Below, piece after piece: positions 54,091 to 62,810 of a DNA stretch of 64,000 nt. The translations under genes and the position numbers were made by a program. A model generated the notes under the pieces. It made no database searches. It worked only from the letters and a program-made list of their open reading frames with translations, and had not been told where the DNA came from. Each line of letters starts with the position of its first letter. The first letter of the stretch is position 1. The stretch spans positions 1-64,000 of the forward strand of contig JAPMOS010000067.1 of the NCBI GenBank assembly GCA_027972325.1, written 5' to 3'. The stretch comes from Paratrimastix pyriformis (lineage: Eukaryota; Preaxostyla; Paratrimastigidae).

Positions 54091-55650
54091 TGGTCGACCA
54101 GGTCGGCAAGGCCGCACCCCACACCGCGCCTGGCAGCGACGGGGCCGGCATCGACGCCCTCAAGCACCTAGTCAAGGACCCGGCCCTCCTCGGCGCGCTG
54201 GTGGCTCTCCTCCGTGCCTGCTGGCAGACCAAGTCCACCCCTGCCCGCTGGCGCGCGAGCACGGCCGTGCTACTCCTGAAGCGAGGCAAGGACCCCACGG
54301 CCGTCTCGAGTTGGCGCCACGTGGCCCTGTGCGACGTCCTGGCCAAACTGTACAGCGGCATCCTGGCGCACCGCCTCACGGACTTCCTCGGCCATCCGGG
54401 CCGACTCGCCCCTCTCAGCACGGCTTCGCGCCGGCGCTCGGCCCGTTGCTCCACGTCAGCACCCTGCTGGCCACCATGGAGAGCCGGCGGGTGGCCGGGG
54501 ACCCTCTGCGCCTACTTTTCTGGATTTGACGAATGCCTTCGGGTCGGTGGAAGCGTATGTCATCCGGAAAGGCCTGAGATTGGCCGGCATCCCCGGCCAC
54601 CTGCAGGCGGCCATCCTCGAGCTCTACCAGGGGCTCTCCATGACCTGGCGGGACTGCTACGACCGGGGCCGCCCCGACGAGCCCCTCCCCAATCGCTCTT
54701 GAAAGGGGTCAAACAAGGCGACGCACTGAGCCCGGTGGTGTTCCTCCTCGCCCTTGATCCGCTCCTCCGCTGGCTCGAGCTGCCCGACCCGACCCTGGGC
54801 CCGCTGGGTGCCGGCCTGGCCGGGGACCCCACCACCGCCGCCAGCTGCCAGGCCTTTGCCGACGATCTCGTGGTGACCGCCGCCAGCGACGCGGCCCTGC
54901 GGGTGCTCTGCGACAGGCTGGAGGCCTTCCTGGCCTGGGCCCGGCTGCGCCTGAATGCGAAGAAATGCGCCATCCTGGCCGCCGACAAGGGCCACGCCCA
55001 GCCGGGCTTCCTCCTGCAGCTCCAAGGTCAGCCCATCCCGGCCATGGGCGACACCACCACCTACACCTACCTGGGATACACCGTGCGCTTCGACGGCTCC
55101 TGGGACGACCACCTCCAGCGCATCACGGCCTCCTGGAACGACCGGCTGGCCCGCATCCATGCCTGCGCTCTGCCGCCCCTGGCGAAAATCGAGTGCGTCA
55201 GGGAATGGGCCTTCCCGACGCTACTCTATGGCATGACGGCGATTTGTCCATCGACGGAGCAGTGCCGCGCCCTCGAGGACGACCTGGCCCGGCACGCCTC
55301 CGCATGGCTCACGGGTCGCCCACTGAGGACCGACAAACGCTTCTTCCCGGGTGTCCCGCGCGACTTCCTCTTCCTGGCCGGCCAAGGCCCGGGCCTCCCG
55401 AGGATCGAGGCCTCCCTGCGCCAAGCCCACCTCTGCCTGATCGCCCGGCTCCTCACCCCGCCCCCCAACGGCCAGTTCATCGCCCAGTGGGAGCGCCCCA
55501 ACGCCATGGCCCGGGCCCTGGCGGCCGCCGCCCGACCCACGATACCCCCGCAACCCGCCCGCCGCCGCCCCCACCAGAAGGGGCCCGTGGCGCCCCACCC
55601 CGCGCAGCCTCTGGCAGTGGCTGGCCGAGGCGCAGACACGTCACTCGTTC
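54090..55650 (+). CDS. LINE-B reverse transcriptase
   Basis: PHTAPGSDGAGIDALKHLV (motif 1), RWRASTAVLLLKRGKDPTAV SSWRHVALCDVLAKLYSGIL (motif 2), then in a shifted frame LLFLDLTNAFGSVEAYVIRK (first catalytic Asp, about 54515), KGVKQGDALSPVVFLLALDP (54700), and CQAFADDLVVTAASDAALRV with FADDL at 54855-54869. The thumb has TYTYLGYTVRFDGSWDDHLQ. All catalytic residues are present across the two frames. Confidence 0.9.
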
Positions 55651-55769
55651 ACTCTGGCGCGGGGCCAGGGCGGGTGGCTGCTGACCAGCCACCTGATCCG
55701 GGGTGGCCGACTGTTCCCCGCTGCCGGGGCAGTGACCCCGAGCCCGCGCGCCGCAAGGAGCTGCGCCTG

Positions 55770-56240
55770 ATGAAAGTTGTCGATGTCCTCCGCGCCATGC
55801 CAGCCGATGCCATCCAGGTCTACACCGACGGGTCCTTCGAGTGCGGCCCTGAGGGCCAGCTCCGCGGGGGCGCCGCCGCGGTCCTGATCCACCCGACGGC
55901 CGCGCACTGTCGTTGCGCCGCACCCTCCAGTGGCCCACAAGCAACGCCCAGGCCGAGATCGAGGCCATCCGGCTGGCCATCGACCTCCTCGGCCGGGAGC
56001 GGGTCGGCCGAGACCGGTGCGTGCTGCTGCTGTCGGACAGCGAGTACGCCCTCGGTGCCCTGTGCCGCGCCACCTGCCTGACCCAGTCGCAGCAGGAGGT
56101 CCTCCGACTCCGGGACGAGCTGGTCTCCCGGTGGCCGCGCCTCCTCTGCCATCACGTGCCCTCCCACGTGGACGCGGTGGCCCCGGCTGCCCCCACCTGT
56201 GGGGCAATTTGCAGGCCGACCGGCTGGCCGGCGAGGCCGC
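55770..56240 (+). CDS. LINE-B RNase H domain
   Basis: IQVYTDGSFECGPEGQLRGG (first Asp, 55813), then after a one-base frame change at about 55905 NAQAEIEAIRLAIDLLG (Glu), VLLLSDSEYALGALCR (Asp), HHVPSHVDAVAP and NLQADRLAGEAAA (last Asp). A complete RNase H1 set. Confidence 0.8.
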
Positions 56241-56329
56241 GGCAGCCCCGCCCCCACCGACAAGGCCGGCCCGCCACCCCCCATCCAACAGGGCTTGGCC
56301 TGCCCGCCGGAGATGCCCTTCCGCCCCTC

Positions 56330-57311
56330 GGGCCCCAAGGACGCCCCGTTGCCGTACCCCACCCGACCCTTCACGCTCGCGGTGGCCCGGGGATTCTGCC
56401 AGGCCCTCCAGTGCGAGGAGGAGGCCCGCGGCTGGGCCCCCGGCGCAGCCGATTCTCCTCGGGGTCACCCTGGACGGCCTCGAGCAAAGCTGGCCGCGCC
56501 CGCCTGGCGCCAGCAGGCCGCCCCCGACTGGAAGGTGCGCCGGCTCGTCTGGCTGCTGTTCGGCACCTTCCCCACCCTGCAAACCATTCGGTGCCGATAC
56601 GCGCGGAAGGCCTCAGCATCTGCCGGCGGCGCCCCCCCGTTGGGCGTCACCTGCCCCCTCTGCCACGGCGGCCCCGAGACCATGTCCCACCTGCTGTCCG
56701 GCTGCGGCAGGTACCACGACTTCTACACGGCCCGCCACGACCGTGTGGTCCGCCGACTCTGGGCCTGGTTCGGCGGGCAACGCGACTGGGTCACGCGGCA
56801 CTACATGGGCGTGTCGGCAACCAACTGCGCACCCGCCTTCCCACCCTCCCTGCTGGCCAAGCTCCCCGCCGCCCTCCGCGACGTGCACCCCGACCTGGTG
56901 TTGCAGTCCCGTGGCTCGGATGGCACCTGGTGGCTGCTCGACGTGGCCATCACTGGCCAGACCCACGACTGGCCGGCCCAGGCGGCGGCCAAGGCGGCCC
57001 ACTACGTCGCCCTCTGCCAGGCCGTCACGGAGGCCACCGGGCAGCCCTGCCGCGCGGTGCCGGTGATCTTGTCGGCCCGAGGGACCGTGCCCCGGGCCAC
57101 ATGCCAGGCCCTGTCGCGGCTGACACCGGCCGACCCCCCCGCCGCGCGAACCGACCTCCAGCGGGCCCTCTCCTCCGTCTCGACCCTTCTGGTTCGGGAC
57201 GCCCTCGCGCTCATGACCATGCGCAACGGCGCAGCTGCCGCGGCGGGCCCCGCGCCCTGGCCACGCCGTAGCGGCCGCCCAGGGCCCACGACCCGCCCCA
57301 CCCGCCCCTGA
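56330..57311 (+). CDS. LINE-B zinc knuckle and restriction-like endonuclease
   Basis: One open frame (from 56199) gives VRRLVWLLFGTFPTLQTIRC, then CPLCHGGPETMSHLLSGC (56651-56704, CCHC-type knuckle). The endonuclease follows: VHPDLVLQSRGSDGTWWLLD VAITGQ (PD...D, 56884-56960) and AAAKAAHYVALCQAV with the trailing Lys. This is the PD-(D/E)xK arrangement of R2-like elements, which cut the target DNA. The frame runs to a stop at 57309. Confidence 0.82.
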
Positions 57312-57411
57312 GCACCCCTCCCCATCACCCACACCCATCACTGGGCGGCCCCGCCACCAGGCGGGCCCCCGGCCGGGAGGGGCCACCATACGGGTCATTT
57401 GGCCCGGCCCC

Positions 57412-57502
57412 CCGGAGTGTAACGCATGGCGCGAAGGCGCGAGTAACCTTTCTTCTTGAACTTGTCGCCTGCGCCCTCGCAAATACACAGCATGTTCTCT
57501 CT
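57412..57502 (+). other. LINE-B terminal 3' UTR core
   Basis: From GGAGTGTAACGCATGGCGCG to ATGTTCTCTCT. This 90-base segment is found at least nine times in the window, alone or at the end of longer copies. GCGC-GAAG-GCGC can form a small hairpin. It is the likely template-recognition end. Confidence 0.75.
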
Positions 57503-57624
57503 AAGAAGAGAAAAATATGCTGTGTCTTTGCATGATCGTTTCCTCGCCCCCCCCCCCCCCCCCCCCCCCTCCCCACCCCGAAGTCACGGCCCGAGGAGAG
57601 AACATGCTGTGTCTTTGCGAGGAA
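57503..57624. other. Spacer between LINE-B and LRR gene 3
   Basis: Contains a 23-base C run (57547-57569) and two short remnants related to the LINE-B tail (ATATGCTGTGTCTTTGC at 57525 and AGAGAACATGCTGTGTCTTT at 57598), the latter reaching the stop codon of LRR gene 3. Confidence 0.7.
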
Positions 57625-59807
57625 TTACTCCAAGAGCCAGGGACATTGCGCGTAGGGGAATTTCCCTGTCCCCCTCACGTCCTGGAAATTGCAATCCACG
57701 CAGGTCACCTCCTCCATCCGGTCCCAGGCGACCTTCAACCCCCGGCGGGCCAGCCGGCATCGGGTCAGCTGGAGCCGGGCGAGCCGGGGCAGAGGGGTGA
57801 CATCGAGGACCTCCAGATTGACATCGGCCAGGGAGAGGGTCGTCAGCCGGGGCATCCCCACGGCCAGCCAGCGGATCAGCTTGTTGACCTCCGCTGAGTC
57901 CAGCCGGGGCACCGCGCAGTGCAGGGCCCGCAGCTGGGGCAGCGGGGCGGTCCACAGGATCTCCATGACCTCCATCCACTGGCGGCCGACCCGGAGCGAG
58001 CGCAGACGCGACAGCGGGCAGGCCAGGCGAATGTCCGTGATGTCATCATGCAGATGGAAGTGCCGCAGGCCCGGCGTGTCCAGGGCCACCCTGCAAGGTC
58101 CCGGTCTCAGGTCGAGGTGCACAAGCCCTGGAGCCCGGATCACGAGGTGACTCTTGGGCGACTCGGCCGACAGGACCAGCTCGAGCGACCGCAGGGCGGC
58201 CTGAGGCGGAACCACCAGCGTGCCGTCATCGGCCTCGTGGGCCAGCTCGATCCGCTGCAGGGTGACCAGGCAGGGCAGCCGGTCGATCAGCCCCTGGACT
58301 TCGGCCACCGTGCGGAAGTGCAGCCCGCTGATGTGGCGCAGCCGCCCGGGCTGTTCCAACACATTGGCAAACCCAGGCTTGGCGACCTCATGCATGTGTT
58401 GGGTCGAGAGGGCTTCCAGGTGGGGCAGCGGGCACAGCGGCACCACTTTGCTCGTCCCGGTCAGGTTGCGCAAGGCCCTCAGGCGCGGGGTGTTCAACTG
58501 GAAGTCCATCGGTCCGCTCTCGGAGGCCACCCCAAGCGCCTCCAGCCGGGGACAGTCCAGCCGCACTCGGGTCCGACTCCTGCCATACAGCCTGCCGCAG
58601 GTGAGGGTGCGCAGGCTGGCTGAGGTGATGGCGAGCGTATCGTGCGGGCAGTCATCCCAGGACAGGGACAGGTCCACGAGCCGGTCAAGGAGAGCCTGGG
58701 GCATCAGGTCCAGGGGGCAATCCACGGTGCGCAGGGTCAGATGACGCAGGCCGGTCCATGGTTTTTGAAAGAAGGCCGTTTGCTCGTCCAGGGAGACGAG
58801 CCTGAAATTCAGGCTGAGTGTTGTTGTCGTTGTTTGTGTCGTCAGCCCGGAATCTCGCAAGGGGCTCAGTGCCAACTGCTGGTCCGTCAGCCGGCGCCCG
58901 GCCCGGTGCCCCTGCAGCTGGACGAGATCGCGATCGATGTCCACTGCCTTCCCGGCCTTGGTCAGCCACAGCTCGCGCAGTTTGGTGCAGGAGCGCAGCG
59001 GGGTGGTGGTCTGGTCGACATCGCGCAGGCCCAGGCGGAGCACCTCCACCCGGGGGCAGTGACGCGCCACCGCTTCGAGCAGGACATACCCGGGCAAAAG
59101 ACCAGGGTCGGGGTGCGTGATGGTGTTGACTTCCAGCAGCCGCAGCTGGCCGTCCAATTGGGAGAGGATGGCGCAGAGGGCCCCCTCGGACAGGCCCGCC
59201 ATGTTGGGGATTCGCAGGCTGTGCAGGGCGGGGTGGTTCCTGAAGGCCGCCTCGACCCAACCGCCGAACGCGGACGACCACCGGCCACACCGCCAGAGGG
59301 CCCGTTCGGGTGCCAGGGTCAGCTCCTCCAGCCGGGTGCAGGGCCCCACCAGGGCAGCCAGGGCGTCGGCCGTGGGAATGGACGCACTCGCGCCCAGGGT
59401 GGGATTCGCCAAGTCGGATTCGCCATCGGGGTCCGCGTTCGCGCGCGAGCGGGCAGGATCCAGGTCGAGTTCGCATGGGGGGGATGATGACGTGTCGGTG
59501 GGAGGTGGAATGAATGACCAGATCCGCTCGCTTCGATGAATGCCCGAGAAAGACAGCGCGCGCATGTTGCCACGAACTAGGGCGCGGGTCGTGTGGCTGA
59601 GGCCGATCAGCATGATGTACATCAGGGTTGGGTCCTCGGCAAGCGAGATCATGTGAAACAAAATATGATCAGGAAGTCTTGCGAAGAAGCGCTCCACAAT
59701 CGGAGCTTGGTCGGTCCTCTGGATGAAAAAAAAAGCTGATGAGATGACCCGAAAAAATGGGGAACAAACTCACAAACCACAAGATGAGTCGAATGCAATT
59801 GACCCAT
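57625..59807 (-). CDS. LRR gene 3: F-box-like/LRR paralogue, one 59-nt intron
   Basis: The ATG at 59807 starts MGQLHSTHLV (ten codons). The intron 59719-59777 (GTTTGTG...ATCCAG) joins in phase 0 to RTDQAPIVERFFARLPDHIL. The F-box-like segment (FHMISLAEDPTLMYIMLIGL) and leucine-rich repeats follow to RLARRGLKVAWDRMEEVTCV and the tail FPYAQCPWLLE at the stop (57625). About 700 residues, uninterrupted. A TTQTTTTTLSLNF stretch is specific to this copy. The stop is followed immediately by LINE-B-tail sequence, which must form part of the 3' UTR. It is closest to LRR gene 4. Confidence 0.85.
59719..59777 (-). other. Intron of LRR gene 3 (59 nt)
   Basis: Donor GTTTGTG, acceptor after a T run (TTTCATCCAG); removal restores the frame. 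Confidence 0.85.
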
Positions 59808-60561
59808 GACACAATTTTGAAGAAAGGTGGCTTCTCAAAAGCAAGACACAACCAAGCAGCCCCAATGCAATGACACGATCAAAGCCCGGACAACGGAAAT
59901 ACCCCCTTGGATTTGCCTCCTATTCTGGCGATCGTTCCGCAGCAAACGGCCTGACCGGATATGGAAAGTAGAGGGGACAAGCAGTGAAATGAGCCGAATA
60001 TGTCCGGGTCAAAAAAGTCTGGAAGAGGGTGTTCTCAGCGGATGATATATCTACGATGATTCTTTGACGGATTCTTCGGTTGTTCTCCCATCTGGGTACA
60101 TCATGCCCGCAGATGTATTGCATTTTCTCTCGAAATCTCGTTGATGAGGAATCTTTGGCGAACAATGACATTGACGACACCTGACCGCCTGGCCAAGTCA
60201 AAGAGAACCTACACCGGCCAATGACATGCAGCACACAGCGGGGGGGAGGGCGGGATGAGTTGGGGAGAAGATAATCGAAAAGGAAACAATCAGAGAACAT
60301 GCTGTGTATTTTCGACAGCAAGCCTCTGCTGACAACCACGGAGGACGATAAAGACAGGAACGCACGCGAGGATGAGGGAACCCGATCTCCAAGAGAATCC
60401 GCTGTTTTCGCAAAATGGAATCCCTCGCCCCCCCCCCCCCCTCCCCCCACCCCCACCCACCCGAAGAACGGGCCGAAAAGAATCGTGCCGTGTCTTTTTG
60501 AGAGGGCGCAGGCAGGCGACAAACAAGTTCAAGAAGAAAGAGATTATCTCATCATGCGTCA
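59808..60561. other. Intergenic region between LRR genes 3 and 4
   Basis: The first 90 bases resemble the upstream region of gene 4 (ACACAACCAAG, ACACGATCAAAGCCC, GGATTTGCCTCCT), a possible shared promoter. Then unassigned sequence, a 28-bp LINE-B tail remnant (60293-60320), a C run (60428-60441) and, at 60483-60561, a diverged LINE-B tail that abuts the stop of gene 4. No gene. Confidence 0.65.
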
Positions 60562-62715
60562 TTACTCCAAGAGCCAGGGACATTGCGCGTAGGGGAACTT
60601 CCCCGTCCTCCTCACGTCCTTGTACTCGCATTCCACGTAGGTCACCTCCTCCATCCGGTCCCAGGCGACCTTCAACCCCCGGCGGGCCAGCCGGCATCGG
60701 GTCAGCTGGAGCCGGGCGAGCCGGGGCAGAGGGGTGACATCAAGGACCTCCAGATCGACATCGGCCAGGGAGAGGCTCGTCAGGCTGGGCGCCCCCAAGG
60801 CCAGCCATCGAAGGATCACCAAGCCGACCTCCGCTGAGCCCAGCCGGGGCACCGAGCAGTGGAGGGCCCGCAGCTGGGGCAGCGGGGCGGCCAGCAGCCG
60901 CTCAAAGGCTTCCACACCCAGGGTAGCCTGGCGGTCACCGACCCGGAGGGAGCGCAGGCGCGGCAGCGGGCAGGCCAGACGCACGTCCGTGATGCCATCA
61001 CGCAGGTGGAGGTGCCGCAGGCCCGGCGTGTCCAGGGTCACCCGGGTGCAGCCAGATCCCGGGTCCAGGTCAGAGCCCGGGCCCAGGTCGAGGTGCACCA
61101 GCCCGGGGGCCCGGATGGCAAGATGACCGCCAGCCGACTCGGCCGACAGGATCAGCTCGAGCGAACGCAGGGCCGCCTGAGGCGGGACCACCAGCGCGCC
61201 GTCATCGGCCTTGTGGACCAACTCGATTCGCTGCAGGGTGACCAGGCAAGGGAGCCGGTCGATCAGCGCCTGGACTTCGGCCACCGTGCCGCAGTGCAGC
61301 CCGCTGATTTGCCGCAGCCGCGCGACCCGTTCCAACACATTGGCAAACCCAAGCTTGGCGGCCTCATGGGCCGCGAGGGCCTCCGGGCACAGCGGCACCA
61401 CGCGGTCCGTCTCGATCGCCCTCAGGCGCGGTGGGGTGTTCAACTGGAAGCTCACCGGTCCGCCCTTGGAAGCCGCCCGTAGCGCCTCCAGCCGGGGACA
61501 GTCCAGCCGCACTTGGGTCGGACCCCTGCCATACAGCCTGCCGCAGGTGAGGGTGCGCAGGCTGGCTGAGGTGATGACGAGCGTATCGTGGGGACAGGAG
61601 CCCCAGCGCAGGGACAGGTCAGTGAGCCGGTCAAGGAGCGCCTGGGGCATCAGATCCGGGGGGCATTCCGGGGTGTACATCGTCAGATGACGCAGGCCGG
61701 TCCATGGTTTTTGAAAGAAGGCCGTTTCTTCAGCCAGCGAGACATCCGTGAAATCCAGGGTGAGGGTGGTCGTCAGCCCGAAATCCGGCAAGAGGCGCAG
61801 TGCCAACCGCGGGTCTGTCAGCGGGCGGTCGGCCTGCAACTCGAAGCGATCGTGGTTGAGTTTCACAAGTTCCCCGGCCCTGGTCACCCACAGCTCGCAC
61901 CGCTGAGTGCAGGCATCGCGCAGGCCCAGGCGGAGGACCTCCACTCGGGGGCAGTGGCGCACCACCGCCGCGAACAGGACATGAGCGGGCAGGGGACCCG
62001 GGGCGGGGAGTGTGATGGTGTTGACTTCCAGCAGCCGCAGCTGGCCGTCCAATTGGGAGAGGATGGCGCAGAGGGCCCCCTCGGACAAGCCCGCCATGTT
62101 GGGGATTCGCAGGCTGTGCAGGGCGGTGTGGTTCTTGAAGGCCGCCTCGACCCAACCCCCGAACGCTGACGACCACCGGCCACACCTCCAGAGGGCCCGT
62201 TCCGGTGCCAGGGTCAGCTCCTCCAGCCGGGTGCAGGGCCCCACCAGGGCAGCCAGGGCGTCGGCCGTGGGAATGGGCATACCCGCGCCCAGGGTGGGAT
62301 TCGCCAAGTCGGAATCGCCATCGGTCGGTGAGCGGGCAGGATCCGTCACGACCAGGTCGCGTTCCCATGGGGGTGATGACGTGTCGGTGGGCGGCGGTGG
62401 AAAGAACGACCAAATGCGCTCGCTGCAATGAATGCCTGAAAAAGACAGGATGCGCATCTTGCCACGAACCAGGGCGCGGGTCGTGTGGTCGAGGCCGAGC
62501 AGCATGATGTACAGCAGGGTTGGGTCCTCGGCAAGCGAGATCATGTGAAGTAACATATCATCGGAGAGTCTGGTGAAGAAGCACTCCGCAATAGGAGGTT
62601 GGTCGGTATTCTTTCCTCCCTTCTGGATGAAAAAAAAAAATGCTGATGAGATAAACCCGAAAAATTGGGCCCCAAACTCACAAACCACAAGATGAGTCGA
62701 ATGTAATTGACCCAT
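60562..62715 (-). CDS. LRR gene 4: F-box-like/LRR paralogue, one 63-nt intron
   Basis: The ATG at 62715 starts MGQLHSTHLV. The intron 62623-62685 (GTTTGTG...ATCCAG) is a multiple of three and has no stop, so it reads through in a naive translation. Splicing joins KGGKNTDQPPIAECFFTRLS in phase 0. The rest parallels gene 3: DDMLLHMISLAEDPTLLYIM, LEELTLAPERALWRCGRWSS, LRHLTMYTPECPPDLMPQAL, LRSLELILSAESAGGHLAIR, and the tail FPYAQCPWLLE. About 696 residues after splicing. Intact. It lies 96 bases from the LINE-C copy 2 tail on its 5' side. Confidence 0.85.
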   Translation of the reverse strand: MGQLHSTHLVVCEFGAQFFGFISSAFFFFIQKGGKNTDQPPIAECFFTRLSDDMLLHMISLAEDPTLLYIMLLGLDHTTRALVRGKMRILSFSGIHCSERIWSFFPPPPTDTSSPPWERDLVVTDPARSPTDGDSDLANPTLGAGMPIPTADALAALVGPCTRLEELTLAPERALWRCGRWSSAFGGWVEAAFKNHTALHSLRIPNMAGLSEGALCAILSQLDGQLRLLEVNTITLPAPGPLPAHVLFAAVVRHCPRVEVLRLGLRDACTQRCELWVTRAGELVKLNHDRFELQADRPLTDPRLALRLLPDFGLTTTLTLDFTDVSLAEETAFFQKPWTGLRHLTMYTPECPPDLMPQALLDRLTDLSLRWGSCPHDTLVITSASLRTLTCGRLYGRGPTQVRLDCPRLEALRAASKGGPVSFQLNTPPRLRAIETDRVVPLCPEALAAHEAAKLGFANVLERVARLRQISGLHCGTVAEVQALIDRLPCLVTLQRIELVHKADDGALVVPPQAALRSLELILSAESAGGHLAIRAPGLVHLDLGPGSDLDPGSGCTRVTLDTPGLRHLHLRDGITDVRLACPLPRLRSLRVGDRQATLGVEAFERLLAAPLPQLRALHCSVPRLGSAEVGLVILRWLALGAPSLTSLSLADVDLEVLDVTPLPRLARLQLTRCRLARRGLKVAWDRMEEVTYVECEYKDVRRTGKFPYAQCPWLLE
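62623..62685 (-). other. Intron of LRR gene 4 (63 nt)
   Basis: Donor GTTTGTG, acceptor TTTTCATCCAG; in frame, recognised by comparison with the three paralogues. Confidence 0.8.
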
Positions 62716-62810
62716 AACACAATTTTGACGAGAAAGGTGGCTTTAAAGCGAGACACAACCAAGACACGATCAAAGCCCTGGATTTGCCTCCTCGGTGATT
62801 TGAATGAATC
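62716..62810 (-). promoter_or_regulatory. Upstream region shared by LRR genes 3 and 4
   Basis: AGCGAGACACAACCAAG, ACACGATCAAAGCCCTGGAT and TTGCCTCCT (plus-strand notation) are conserved with 59830-59925 upstream of gene 3. Such conservation beyond the coding region fits a promoter or simply recent duplication. Confidence 0.4.

Larger units (their letters stand above)
53092..57502 (+). mobile_element. LINE-B copy D: non-LTR retrotransposon with RT, RNase H and restriction-like endonuclease
   Basis: The longest LINE-B in the window at 4.4 kb. Order: basic N-terminal region (53170-54090), RT (54090-55650), RNase H (55770-56240), C-x2-C...H...C knuckle and restriction-like endonuclease (56330-57311), 3' UTR (57312-57502). 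The 5' end is probably truncated, since the first open frame starts directly at the junction with copy C. It has at least four frame changes (about 54100, 54420, 54700, 55900). RT plus RNase H plus a C-terminal restriction-like endonuclease is unusual: R2-like elements lack RNase H, while Dualen/RandI elements combine both with an APE domain, which is not seen here but could be in the lost 5' part. Confidence 0.88.

Noticed and set aside
55641-56582. 313-codon minus-strand ORF
   Set aside because: Shadow of the LINE-B RNase H region; the same shadow appears at copy B.
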